From: Gemella sp.
GTDB lineage: Bacteria; Bacillota; Bacilli; Staphylococcales; Gemellaceae
Length of the DNA stretch: 64,000 nt
Assembly: GCA_030529855.1 (NCBI GenBank)
Contig: JAUMWC010000004.1
Span: 1 to 64,000 of the forward strand
Direction: 5' to 3'
Within the stretch, counting starts at the first letter, position 1; every line of letters begins with the position of its first letter. The notes under the pieces were generated by a model, which had not been told where the DNA came from, did no database searches, and was given only the letters and a program-made list of their open reading frames with translations. Position numbers and translations under genes: made by a program. Shown here one piece after another: positions 8,705 to 16,937 of this stretch.

Positions 8705-9754
8705 ATGTTTAAAAAATTTGGAAAGATTTTTACAAGCAAAAAAGAAAATGAACAATTAAGAGATTCAAAATACTATATCCAGGGAAAATTTAGAAATATA
8801 GAAGAACACCCTATTTTAACAGAAGGGGTTACTTTATTTGATATTTTAAAAGAAGAATATATTAAGAAAAAACCTTTTGTAGAAACACAACCTAGTAATG
8901 AAGTACCATTTAAGAAAACGGATTTATTTAGATTAGCAGAAAATGAAGAAAAAGATTATTTAATTTGGTTTGGACACTCTTCTTATTTGTTAAGCATAGA
9001 AGGGATTAGATTTTTAATTGATCCAGTTCTAAGTGGAAATGCTTCTCCAATATATAAAGGAACTCCAGCTTTTAAAGGAGCTGATTACTATAAGGATTCA
9101 ATGTTACCAGAAATAGATTATCTTTTAATAACTCACGATCACTATGATCATCTAGATTATAAAACAGTAAAAAATTTAATACCTAAAGTAAAAAATATTG
9201 TTTGTCCACTTGGAGTAGCAAAACATCTTCAATACTGGGGATATGAGAAAAAAGTAATAAAAGAGTTAGATTGGGGACAGTCATTGAAAATTAAAGAGCA
9301 AATGAATTTAAGTTTTGAAATGACAAATCATTCGTCAGGAAGATTATTAAAATTCGATCAATCTTTGTGGGGATCGTATATTCTTCAATCTAAGGGGAAA
9401 AACATCTATCTTGGTGGAGATTCATGCTACGGGGAACATTACAAGAAACAAGGAGAAAAATATGGAAATTTTGATTTGGTTTTATTAGAGAACGGTCAAT
9501 ACAATAAATTATGGAAATATAGTCATTTGTTTCCAGAAGAAACTTTGCAGGCGGCCAAAGATTTAAATGCGAAGTATTTGTTTCCTATACATAATTCTAA
9601 ATTTAAATTGTCAAGCCACGCTTGGAACGAACCGCTGAAAGAAGTAGTAAGAATTAATAAAGAAAAATTCAATATAAATTTAGTAACACCTCAGATAGGT
9701 GAAGTTCTTTATCTAGATGAATTGAATAGAGAATTTTCAAGTTGGTATGAATAA
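8705..9754 (+). CDS. Metallo-beta-lactamase-fold hydrolase (UlaG/NAPE-PLD-like)
   Basis: 349 aa from the ATG at 8705, preceded by TAGGAG 10 bases upstream; the ATG at 8684 overlaps that site and is unlikely. The HDHYDHLD zinc motif (about residue 144), WFGHSSYL before it, and GGDS and PIHNSKF after it define the COG2220 branch, which includes ascorbate-6-phosphate lactonase UlaG and N-acyl-phosphatidylethanolamine phospholipase D. No signal peptide is evident, so it is probably cytosolic. It leads a run ending in vanZ-like genes. Substrate unknown. Confidence 0.85.
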   Translation: MFKKFGKIFTSKKENEQLRDSKYYIQGKFRNIEEHPILTEGVTLFDILKEEYIKKKPFVETQPSNEVPFKKTDLFRLAENEEKDYLIWFGHSSYLLSIEGIRFLIDPVLSGNASPIYKGTPAFKGADYYKDSMLPEIDYLLITHDHYDHLDYKTVKNLIPKVKNIVCPLGVAKHLQYWGYEKKVIKELDWGQSLKIKEQMNLSFEMTNHSSGRLLKFDQSLWGSYILQSKGKNIYLGGDSCYGEHYKKQGEKYGNFDLVLLENGQYNKLWKYSHLFPEETLQAAKDLNAKYLFPIHNSKFKLSSHAWNEPLKEVVRINKEKFNINLVTPQIGEVLYLDELNREFSSWYE

Positions 9755-9779
9755 ATCCTAGGAGACGTAAAGAAATTAA

Positions 9780-10256
9780 ATGAAAGTAAGTATAATTTGT
9801 GTAGGAAAAGTAAAAGAAAAATTTTATAGAGATGCGCTAAAAGAGTATGAGAAAAGATTATCAGCTTATGCTAAGGTGCAAACAATTGAAATAAATGATG
9901 AGAAGATAAAAGTAGAGAATGATTCTGAAATACAAATTGCTATGGAGAAGGAAGGGAAAAATATACTTTCTAAGATAAAAGATGGACAATTTGTGGTGAC
10001 GTTAGAAATTCTTGGAGAGAATATAAGTAGTGAAAAACTAGCGTCTAAAATAAATAATTTAGGAATTCAAGGAACAAGTGATGTTGCCTTTATTATAGGT
10101 GGGTCTTATGGTCTATCAGATGAAGTTAAAAAACGTAGTAATTATGCTTTATCTTTTAGTAAGATGACATTTCCACATCAGCTTATGAGAGTAGTTTTAT
10201 TAGAGCAAATTTATAGAGCCTTTAAGATAATTAAGAAAGAACCTTATCACAAGTAG
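9780..10256 (+). CDS. rlmH: 23S rRNA (pseudouridine1915-N3)-methyltransferase RlmH
   Basis: 158 aa, the family's normal length. A SPOUT (knotted) methyltransferase that methylates pseudouridine 1915 in helix 69 of 23S rRNA on the 70S ribosome. The N-terminus MKVSIICVGKVKEKFY, the glycine-rich FIIGGSYGLSDEV loop for S-adenosylmethionine, and the C-terminal HQLMRVVLLEQIYRAFKI..PYHK are diagnostic. The ribosome binding site AGGAG (9760-9764) is unusually far (15 bases) from the ATG. The next gene starts 7 bases after the stop. Confidence 0.97.
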   Translation: MKVSIICVGKVKEKFYRDALKEYEKRLSAYAKVQTIEINDEKIKVENDSEIQIAMEKEGKNILSKIKDGQFVVTLEILGENISSEKLASKINNLGIQGTSDVAFIIGGSYGLSDEVKKRSNYALSFSKMTFPHQLMRVVLLEQIYRAFKIIKKEPYHK

Positions 10257-10263
10257 GTAGTAT

Positions 10264-11016
10264 ATGATTATAACAACAAATGTAAATAAGAAAAAAACAG
10301 ATAATCTATTAGAAGGTAGGGCTAGAGAAATTGCTGAATATTTTCAATGTGAGTATATTGAGAGAAATAGACTAACTGTTAAGGAATTAATTTCTAAATA
10401 TAAGGAAATTATTATTGTTTATAAAAATAAAACAGTATATATAAATGAAGATGCAGAGGAATTGTATTTTCATTTAGATACGGCAATGCTAAGAATTAAA
10501 AATAATAGTGAGCCGCTTCTTGATATTATTAGTGGAGAGAAGCAAAGTGTTTTAGATGCTACTATGGGTCTTGCTAGAGACAGTGTAATACTATCATACT
10601 ATGGACATTCAGTAACTGCTCTAGAAGCTAATAAGATTATTCATTATATCGTATCGCAGGGATTAAAGGAATTTGCTTCTGGTAGAGAAGATGTTAATGA
10701 AGCTATGAGAAAGATAGAAACTTATAATATTAATAGTTTAGAATTTTTAAAAAATCAAGAAGACAAGTCATTTGATTATATATACATAGATCCTATGTTT
10801 ATTTATAAAATTAAAGATTCTAATAATATATCTATTTTTGACACATTGGCTTGTCAAGATTCAATTAGTGAAGAATTGATGAAAGAAATGAAGAGAGTAG
10901 CTAGAAAAAAGATTGTACTAAAGGCTCATAAATCAGACCCGATATTTGAAAGGTATAATTTTAATGTGGCATCAAGAGCAGGTGCTAAGTTTTTTTATGG
11001 CTATATTGAATTGTAA
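10264..11016 (+). CDS. RsmJ/YhiQ-like class I SAM-dependent methyltransferase
   Basis: 250 aa. A Rossmann SAM-binding motif (LDATMGLARDSVILSYYGHSV, spread over about residues 97-117, followed by the acidic ALEAN) and an IDPMF motif in the position of the catalytic DPPY/DPMF of the RsmJ (16S rRNA G1516) group are visible. The Firmicute members of this PF04445-like family have no proven target to my knowledge. It lies directly after rlmH, which fits an RNA substrate, but that is inference. The ribosome binding site is weak (AGGTAG), so translation may be coupled to rlmH. Confidence 0.75.
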   Translation: MIITTNVNKKKTDNLLEGRAREIAEYFQCEYIERNRLTVKELISKYKEIIIVYKNKTVYINEDAEELYFHLDTAMLRIKNNSEPLLDIISGEKQSVLDATMGLARDSVILSYYGHSVTALEANKIIHYIVSQGLKEFASGREDVNEAMRKIETYNINSLEFLKNQEDKSFDYIYIDPMFIYKIKDSNNISIFDTLACQDSISEELMKEMKRVARKKIVLKAHKSDPIFERYNFNVASRAGAKFFYGYIEL

Positions 11017-11029
11017 TAAGGAATATACT

Positions 11030-11140
11030 ATGAAAAAAGTAATAATAATATTAGCGATAATCTTACTAGTATTATTAGCGATTATAAATTTATTCCCACC
11101 AGTAGAAGAGTTTTTACATAAAGTTACGGGTTGGAATTAG
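11030..11140 (+). CDS. 36-residue single-pass membrane peptide
   Basis: Begins MKKVIIILAI after an AAGGA site, just past the methyltransferase stop. Residues 3-21 form one hydrophobic helix; the tail NLFPPVEEFLHKVTGWN is short and amphipathic. A longer in-frame ORF starts at 10946, but its extra residues overlap the methyltransferase and have no ribosome binding site. It is packed between two real genes (10 bases before the next ATG), which supports it being translated. No function is recognised. Confidence 0.65.
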   Translation: MKKVIIILAIILLVLLAIINLFPPVEEFLHKVTGWN

Positions 11141-11150
11141 AGGAGAGAGT

Positions 11151-11834
11151 ATGAAGTATAAATATTTATTATTTGATTTAGATAATACACTTTTTGATTT
11201 TGATAAGTCACAAGATATTGCTGTAAGAAAATTATTAGAGTTTCATAATGTGGATGATATAGAAGTGTATCTAGAAAAATATATAGAAATAAATAAATCG
11301 TTGTGGCATTCACTGGATATGAAAGAAATAAGTAGAGATTATCTGGTGAATAATCGTTTTAAATTGGTATTTGAATATTTCGGTATAGATGTCGATGGAA
11401 GTTTATTAGCAAAGCAATATGAAGAAATATTATCAAAACAGGCTCATACATACGATGGAGTAGAAAATTCATTATACAATTTGAAGAATAAAGGTTATAT
11501 GATTTTTGCAGCTACTAACGGACTATCTACAATTCAAAGGGGAAGATTAGAAAATTCTAATTTTCTTAAATATCTTGATGATATATTTATTTCGGAAGAA
11601 TTAGGCCATCAAAAACCAGCGAAAGAATTTTTTGAATATATTTATAATAAGATAGGCGGAGATAAGAGTGAGTATCTTATGATAGGAGACACGCTTTATT
11701 CAGATATTGCTGGTGCTAATAATTTCGGTATAGATAGTGTTTGGTGTAATTATAAAAAAGTATCAGTAGAACAAGAAATAACTTCTACATATGTAGCATA
11801 TAAGGTATCAGAAATAGGGGAATTGTTATGTTAA
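11151..11834 (+). CDS. HAD-superfamily hydrolase, YjjG/YfnB-like
   Basis: 227 aa with the HAD nucleophile motif FDLDNTLFDF near the N-terminus (Asp9 and Asp11), an alpha-helical cap, motif II in AATNG, the motif III lysine in GHQKPAKEFF, and motif IV GDTLYSDIAGA. The arrangement matches the YjjG/YfnB subfamily, which dephosphorylates noncanonical pyrimidine nucleotides and similar small phosphates. It starts after AGGAGAG and overlaps the next gene by 7 bases. Confidence 0.88.
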   Translation: MKYKYLLFDLDNTLFDFDKSQDIAVRKLLEFHNVDDIEVYLEKYIEINKSLWHSLDMKEISRDYLVNNRFKLVFEYFGIDVDGSLLAKQYEEILSKQAHTYDGVENSLYNLKNKGYMIFAATNGLSTIQRGRLENSNFLKYLDDIFISEELGHQKPAKEFFEYIYNKIGGDKSEYLMIGDTLYSDIAGANNFGIDSVWCNYKKVSVEQEITSTYVAYKVSEIGELLC

Positions 11835-12211
11835 AGTATGTATATAATAAAAAGATTTCTCTTATTATAATTGTATTTTTAATGGCTACTATTTTTTACT
11901 TTTCACATCAAACTGGTCAAGATTCTAGTAAGATGTCTAATAATTTAATGATAAGAAAACTTGCCCATATTACAGAATATGCAGTATTATCATTTTTTAT
12001 ATATGCACATTTAGTAAATTATAAGAATATTAGATTTAAAGAGATACTAGCGGGATTTATAGCTGTTGTATATGCAGCAAGTGATGAGTATCATCAAACA
12101 CTTATTCCGGGGAGAAGCGGCAATCCAACAGATGTATTAATTGATAGTATTGGGGTATGTATAGGTATTTATTTATCAACTGTTATATATAAAAGAATTA
12201 ATAACCGTTAA
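11828..12211 (+). CDS. VanZ-like membrane protein
   Basis: 127 aa with about four hydrophobic segments. It contains the VanZ-family landmarks: FYFSHQTGQDS near the start, RKLAHITEYAVLSFF in the middle, and SDEYHQTLIPGRSGNPTDVLIDSIG near the end. VanZ gives low-level teicoplanin resistance in enterococci; most chromosomal homologues have no assigned role. Its start lies inside the HAD gene (ATG at 11828), implying coupling. Confidence 0.87.
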   Translation: MLKYVYNKKISLIIIVFLMATIFYFSHQTGQDSSKMSNNLMIRKLAHITEYAVLSFFIYAHLVNYKNIRFKEILAGFIAVVYAASDEYHQTLIPGRSGNPTDVLIDSIGVCIGIYLSTVIYKRINNR

Positions 12212-12275
12212 AAATTTGTATTTTTAGAGTAATAATTATACAATATTTAGTAGATTAATTTAGGAAGGAGAAATA

Positions 12276-12548
12276 ATGGAATTTAATTATCCAATTGATT
12301 ATACCTTGTATAACGTAGATGAGATTACATTAATTATAAAATTCTTAGATACTGTAGAAGAGTGTTATACAAAAGGTGTAGAGTTAGAACAATACAAAAC
12401 CTTATATAGAGAATTTAAAAAGGTAGTAACATCAAAATCTGAAGAAAATAATATGTTAAAAGAATATAAAGAATTGACAGGTTATGATGGATACTTAACA
12501 ACGAAAGAAATGAAAAATAATGTAAAAATTATTAGATTAAGAAAATAG
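12276..12548 (+). CDS. UPF0223 family protein
   Basis: 90 aa, matching the small UPF0223 (B. subtilis YktA-like) proteins: MEFNYPIDYTLYNVDEI, the FLDTVEECYTKGV helix and a C-terminal YKELTGYDGYLTTKEM. Soluble, no catalytic motif. Good ribosome binding site AGGAAGGAG. menA follows 8 bases later in the same transcript. Function unknown across the family. Confidence 0.8.
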   Translation: MEFNYPIDYTLYNVDEITLIIKFLDTVEECYTKGVELEQYKTLYREFKKVVTSKSEENNMLKEYKELTGYDGYLTTKEMKNNVKIIRLRK

Positions 12549-12556
12549 GAGAGAAA

Positions 12557-13450
12557 ATGGAAAAATTTAAAGAGTATTGGAAGTGTGCTAGGCCGCATTC
12601 ATTTCCAGCTGCAATAGCGCCAGTATTAGTGGGGGCAACTTATGCCTTGTTTTATATAGAAAACTTTTCTTTTGTAAAGTTTTTTGTATTTTTAATAGCG
12701 TGTTTATTAATTCAAACATCAACAAATTATTTTAATGAATATTATGATTTTATAAAAGGACTAGATAAGAAAGACTCACAAGGAATAGCAGGGTCACTAG
12801 TTCATGGTAGACTTACTCCCAAAGAAGTATATAAAGCATCTATGATACTATATGCGGTAGCATTAGTCTTAGGTATATATCTAGCAAGTGTAACGTCTTA
12901 CTATATTTTACTAGTAGGTTTAGTATGTATGTTGGTAGGGTATTTATACACAGGAGGTAAATATCCAATAGCTTATTCACCTTTCGGAGAGGTCGTTTCT
13001 GGTTTCTTTATGGGAACTATAATAATTGCTTTATCATTCTTTATTCAAACTGGATTTGTAAATGCTTCAGTTGTATTTCTATCATTACCAATTTTCTTAA
13101 TGATAGGTAATATTTTATTAGCTAACAGTATTAGGGATGCAAAGAATGATAAAGAATCAGGAAGAAATACTTTGGCAATAATTTTAGGTAAGAAAAAATC
13201 AGTTGAATTATTAGGAATTTCTTTCTTATTAGTGTATATCTTAAATATTATATTTATATTTACTCAAAATGGTTCATTTTATAATTTATTGGTTTTAGTA
13301 ACTATTCCTTTATCTGCTAAGATACTAAAAGGTTTTGCAAAGAACAACACTAAAGAAAAAATGGCACCATTTATGGTTTTAACTGCTAAGAAAACTATAT
13401 TTGTAGGATTCTTGATGTCAATTGCTAATTTATTAAATTACTACTTATAA
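12557..13450 (+). CDS. menA: MenA, 1,4-dihydroxy-2-naphthoate polyprenyltransferase
   Basis: 297 aa UbiA-superfamily membrane protein with eight or nine hydrophobic helices. The first aspartate-rich motif is NYFNEYYDFIKGLD (about residues 56-69) and the second is NSIRDAKNDKESGR (about 191-204); ARPHSFPAAIAPVLVG is typical of MenA. It joins a polyprenyl chain to dihydroxynaphthoate to make demethylmenaquinone. The chain could come from the two-subunit prenyl synthase encoded at 23959-25396. The other men genes are not in this window. Confidence 0.88.
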   Translation: MEKFKEYWKCARPHSFPAAIAPVLVGATYALFYIENFSFVKFFVFLIACLLIQTSTNYFNEYYDFIKGLDKKDSQGIAGSLVHGRLTPKEVYKASMILYAVALVLGIYLASVTSYYILLVGLVCMLVGYLYTGGKYPIAYSPFGEVVSGFFMGTIIIALSFFIQTGFVNASVVFLSLPIFLMIGNILLANSIRDAKNDKESGRNTLAIILGKKKSVELLGISFLLVYILNIIFIFTQNGSFYNLLVLVTIPLSAKILKGFAKNNTKEKMAPFMVLTAKKTIFVGFLMSIANLLNYYL

Positions 13451-13452
13451 TA

Positions 13453-13487
13453 AAAAAGTCACACTATGTTAAATAGTGTGACTTTTT
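13453..13487. terminator. Bidirectional terminator between menA and the S66 gene
   Basis: Perfect 15-bp stem: AAAAAGTCACACTAT (13453-13467) with ATAGTGTGACTTTTT (13473-13487), flanked by A and T runs. It serves both converging operons; the minus-strand gene's stop lies inside it. Confidence 0.92.
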
Positions 13488-14293
13488 CCTATTATTACGG
13501 CTTTAGAATTGGGTGAGTGACCAATTTCTTTATCTCTTATTATTGTGAGATGGTTAGGGGTATATTTTTTCAGAATAGAAACTAAATCTAAGTCAGGGAT
13601 AGTTTTGTCTAATTCTGTGAATTGCCCTAAAATTATAGAATCTACTTTTTCGAATGCTTTCATTTGTTTTAATTGTCTAAAATATGACTCTGCTCTGTTT
13701 AAATTTCCAGACATAGCTTCTAGGAGTAGAACACTTCCGTCTAAATTTGGGAAGAATTCTGTAGAAGCTAGTTTTAGAAAACAGCGTATATTTCCACCAA
13801 CTATAGTTTTACTAGTATCCTTATGTGAAAGTAGGGAATTATTATTTTTGAAAAATGTATCAATAAAAATAGATTCTTGCCTACTGTCTAATATATTCAT
13901 TACTTGGTATAGGTAGGAATATTTCTTGCTTTTTGTGTGTAGAGCGTTGATTATAACAGTAAGGTCGCTATACCCAAAGAAGATAGTATCTGATTGTTTT
14001 ATTAAGTTATAATCTAAATATTCTAGTACTGCATTAGCAGAATCACCACCAGAAATATCAAAAATGGCTTTGAATTTATTATCAGCAAAAAATGAATTAA
14101 ATTCTTTTGCTTTTTTGATAATTATTTCTTCTGATGTATTTTCCTGATAGAGATAAGAACTCAGACTTACAATTAGTCCCATATTTTCAAGTGTCTCTAC
14201 AAGTCTATTTATTTTGGGCTGAATATTTATATTTCTTGGGTCAGATAGGGCAACTAGAACTACCTTATCACCTTGTTTAAAAATACTAGTCAT
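13469..14293 (-). CDS. S66-family peptidase (LD-carboxypeptidase/MccF-like)
   Basis: 274 aa. The likely nucleophile Ser is in FFGYSDLTVIINAL, the second triad member Glu in LLLEAMSGN, and the His in EIGHSPNSKAVI, so the Ser-Glu-His triad of S66 seems complete. The usual RGGYG element is replaced by ISGGDSAN. The family cleaves the L,D-bond of muropeptide tetrapeptides or inactivates microcin-C-like peptides; which applies is unclear. The C-terminus is short (about 300 residues is usual). It overlaps the end of yigZ by 8 bases, and both are read from the minus strand. Confidence 0.85.
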   Translation of the reverse strand: MTSIFKQGDKVVLVALSDPRNINIQPKINRLVETLENMGLIVSLSSYLYQENTSEEIIIKKAKEFNSFFADNKFKAIFDISGGDSANAVLEYLDYNLIKQSDTIFFGYSDLTVIINALHTKSKKYSYLYQVMNILDSRQESIFIDTFFKNNNSLLSHKDTSKTIVGGNIRCFLKLASTEFFPNLDGSVLLLEAMSGNLNRAESYFRQLKQMKAFEKVDSIILGQFTELDKTIPDLDLVSILKKYTPNHLTIIRDKEIGHSPNSKAVIIGKSHTI

Positions 14294-14924
14294 TTATATC
14301 AAACTCCAATTCTTTTTCTTTTCTATCTAGTATTTTAAAGTTATTGCTTGTCATTTCTTGGATCCATTGTAGGAAATTCTCTTCATCTTCTTTCATAACA
14401 TAGATGTTATATATTATTTTATCTGTATAGTTTAAGTTGTTAACAAGGAAAGGGGTTTTAGCAATTTCGTATTCTATTTTTCCGTTTAGATGATAATCAA
14501 TTTCTAAATCGATTTCTAGTGCATGTTTTTTTTCAACAAGAGTAACTTCTTTTATCGCTTCAATCAAGCCATGTGTATAGGCTCTAACTAAACCACCAGT
14601 CCCTAATTTTATTCCCCCGTAATAACGAATAACAACAGCACACACATTTTTTAAATTATTCTTTGTTATGCAATCTAGCATAGGGGCTCCTGCAGTTCCG
14701 CTTGGTTCTCCGTCATCGTTCGCACGGCAAATTTCATTATTATCCCCTAAAGCAAATGCAGAACATACATGTGCTGCATTATAGTGTTCTTTTTTCATAG
14801 CTTTAATAAAATCTTTGGCCTGCTCTTCGCTTGTAATTCTAATCAAGTGTGTGATAAATTTGGATTTTTTTTCGATAAATTCAGTTGTGATATTATTCTT
14901 TATTGTAATAAATTGTTTTTCCAT
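14286..14924 (-). CDS. YigZ/IMPACT family protein
   Basis: 212 aa. The UPF0029 N-terminal domain has the family signature: KSKFITHLIRI, HYNAAHVCSAFALGD, the DDGEPSGTAGAPML block, and VVIRYYGGIKLGTGGLVRAY. A short C-terminal DUF1949-like domain follows. Homologues are B. subtilis YvyE and E. coli YigZ; the eukaryotic relative IMPACT regulates translation through GCN1/GCN2, but the bacterial role is unproven. First gene of a two-gene minus-strand operon. Confidence 0.93.
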   Translation of the reverse strand: MEKQFITIKNNITTEFIEKKSKFITHLIRITSEEQAKDFIKAMKKEHYNAAHVCSAFALGDNNEICRANDDGEPSGTAGAPMLDCITKNNLKNVCAVVIRYYGGIKLGTGGLVRAYTHGLIEAIKEVTLVEKKHALEIDLEIDYHLNGKIEYEIAKTPFLVNNLNYTDKIIYNIYVMKEDEENFLQWIQEMTSNNFKILDRKEKELEFDIND

Positions 14925-14996
14925 AAATAAAGTCCTTAATACGTAATTATGATATATCTAGTATAACACAAGTGTATTATTTATCGGTTAAAAAAT

Positions 14997-15026
14997 TTGT
15001 AAAAAATATAGATAGTAGTGTATAAT
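14997..15026 (+). promoter_or_regulatory. Promoter of the degV/hydrolase operon
   Basis: TTGTAA (14997-15002), an 18-base spacer and TATAAT (15021-15026), leaving a leader of about 50 bases. Confidence 0.6.
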
Positions 15027-15081
15027 GATAATGTTAATATAAAAGTTAACTTAAAAGTTTATTAATTCAGAAGGTGAAATG

Positions 15082-15918
15082 ATGAAAAAAATTAAAATAA
15101 TTACAGATTCGACAAGTGATTTAAGAAAAGAAGAAATTGAGAAGTATGGAGTAGAAGTAGTTTACTTAACGGCTATTATTGATGGTGTTGAGTATAGAGA
15201 AATTGATAATACAGAATATATTCACAAATTAAGGACTGCTAAAGATTTTTCAACAAGTCAACCAGCGGTAGGGCAATTTATCGAAGCATATGAAAAATGG
15301 ACAAAAGAAGGGTATGATATCATTTCTATCCACTTAACACCAGCTGTATCAGGGACATATTCTACAGCAGTATCTGTTGCTAATGATTTTGAGAATGTTA
15401 GAGTTGTAGATACTACTACTAGTTCAAGAGGGATGATTTACTTTATTAAAGAAGCATACGAATATATTCAAGAAGGTAAATCTTTAGACGAAATTTACGA
15501 TTTACTACAAGCTAAACGTGAAAAAATAATAACTTATGTTAGTATTGATAAATTAGATAACCTTGTAAAAGGTGGGAGATTGAAAAAATCAGCAGGATTT
15601 ATTGGTGGTTTACTTAATTTAAAAGTTTTAACTAAAGTAACAGAAAATGATGAATTAGTTCCAGTAGACAAGGTTAGAGGAAAGAAAAAACTAGTCCAAG
15701 CATTGATAGATAATTTGAAAAAGGACTTGGTAGGGAAAGAGATAAAAACTGTAAGTTTAGTTCATTCTTTATCTGATGAATATGTGGAGTTAATGTCATC
15801 AGCGTTAAAAGAAGCGTTTGGTTATGAAATGAAGCAAGAAGATATTGGTATAGTTACAGCTGTAATTTCTACGCACGTCGGAGAAGGAGCAGTAGGTATT
15901 CTAATTGAAACAAAATAA
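15082..15918 (+). CDS. DegV-family fatty-acid-binding protein (FakB-like), copy 1
   Basis: 278 aa from the second of two tandem ATGs; AAGGTG (15071-15076) is too close to the first. DegV landmarks: KIITDSTSDL, FSTSQPAVGQF, ISIHLTPAVSGTYSTA, and LVKGGRLKKSAGFIGGLLNLKVL. In Firmicutes these proteins bind a single fatty acid and present it to the kinase FakA, allowing exogenous fatty acids to enter phospholipid synthesis. A paralogue is at 20084. The downstream alpha/beta hydrolase could release fatty acids, but that link is speculative. Confidence 0.9.
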   Translation: MKKIKIITDSTSDLRKEEIEKYGVEVVYLTAIIDGVEYREIDNTEYIHKLRTAKDFSTSQPAVGQFIEAYEKWTKEGYDIISIHLTPAVSGTYSTAVSVANDFENVRVVDTTTSSRGMIYFIKEAYEYIQEGKSLDEIYDLLQAKREKIITYVSIDKLDNLVKGGRLKKSAGFIGGLLNLKVLTKVTENDELVPVDKVRGKKKLVQALIDNLKKDLVGKEIKTVSLVHSLSDEYVELMSSALKEAFGYEMKQEDIGIVTAVISTHVGEGAVGILIETK

Positions 15919-15943
15919 TATAGTAAAGTAAGAAGGGAAGACA

Positions 15944-16906
15944 TTGATAGTATCTAAAGTAATATTTATCTTTATATTTATTAAGTTAATAGAAAAATTA
16001 GAAAAAAAATCTCTATCTGCTATAATCCTTCAAAGTATTTTAGATTATAGAAAATATAAATTGTCTAAAAAGGTAGATCCATATAAGGGGAAAGAAACTT
16101 TTTTATCGAGAAAATATAAGTATCTTATGGATAATCCTGAAAAAACAATTTCTTATCCAGTTAAAGAAAAATTTTATGACGATATGCAAGTATATACCAT
16201 AAATGATAATGGTGATAAGAATCAGAAGGTATTAATATATTTTTATGGAAGTGCATATTATAGGCAGATAACTTCCTTACACTTAAAAAATTTGAAAAGA
16301 ATTATTGACAAGACAAATGTTAAAATAATTTTACCAAATTACCATAAGGCTTATGATCATACATTTAAACAGGTTTATGATAAAGTCCATAAAATGTATG
16401 AAGATGTTATAAAAGATAATTCAATTTCTAATATTTATATGGCTGGAGATTCTTCTGGTGGGGGACTTGCTTTAGGTTTCGCTAAGTATCTAAGAGATAT
16501 TAGAGTAGAATTACCGCAAGAAATCTTTTTGTTTTCTCCTTGGTTGGATGTTTCGTTTAAAAATGAACAGTACAAAAAATACGAAAAGTATGAAGCCTAT
16601 TTAGATGTCAAGAGATTACGTGATATAGGTGAATGCTGGGCTGGAGGAAAAGAGTATGTTACTAGTGCTTACGCCAGTCCTATTTACGGGGATTTAAGAA
16701 ACTTGCCGCCACTACATATATTTACAGGAACTAATGAAATTTTTTATCCAGATGTTAGAAAATTACATAAAGAATTAAAGAAAGTAAATATAAAACACTA
16801 TTATTCAGCGAAGAAGAATATGATACATGCTTATAATGTTTTTCCTATTAGAGAAGCAAAAAGCGTAATAAATTATGTTGCAAAAAAAATAAAAGATATA
16901 AAATAA
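15944..16906 (+). CDS. Alpha/beta-hydrolase (hormone-sensitive lipase-like esterase)
   Basis: 320 aa starting at TTG (15944), placed by GAAGGGA just upstream. The nucleophile elbow is AGDSSGGGLALGFA, the acid is probably in the PLHIFTGTNEIFYPD region, and the His in NMIHAYNVFP, as in Abhydrolase_3 esterases. The oxyanion-hole motif HGGG is replaced by YFYGSAYY. The N-terminal 20 residues are hydrophobic and may anchor the protein in the membrane. It lies 25 bases after degV and ends in a shared terminator. Confidence 0.8.
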   Translation: MIVSKVIFIFIFIKLIEKLEKKSLSAIILQSILDYRKYKLSKKVDPYKGKETFLSRKYKYLMDNPEKTISYPVKEKFYDDMQVYTINDNGDKNQKVLIYFYGSAYYRQITSLHLKNLKRIIDKTNVKIILPNYHKAYDHTFKQVYDKVHKMYEDVIKDNSISNIYMAGDSSGGGLALGFAKYLRDIRVELPQEIFLFSPWLDVSFKNEQYKKYEKYEAYLDVKRLRDIGECWAGGKEYVTSAYASPIYGDLRNLPPLHIFTGTNEIFYPDVRKLHKELKKVNIKHYYSAKKNMIHAYNVFPIREAKSVINYVAKKIKDIK

Positions 16907-16934
16907 AAGGACTGAAATTAATTTCAGTCCTTTT
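16905..16934. terminator. Bidirectional terminator between the esterase and deacetylase genes
   Basis: AAAAGGACTGAAAT (16905-16918) pairs perfectly with ATTTCAGTCCTTTT (16921-16934); A-rich and T-rich flanks serve both converging genes. Confidence 0.9.
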
Positions 16935-16937
16935 ATT

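Noticed and set aside
10946-11029. 28-residue extension of the small membrane peptide
   Set aside because: It overlaps the methyltransferase coding sequence in another frame and has no binding site; the ATG at 11030 has one.
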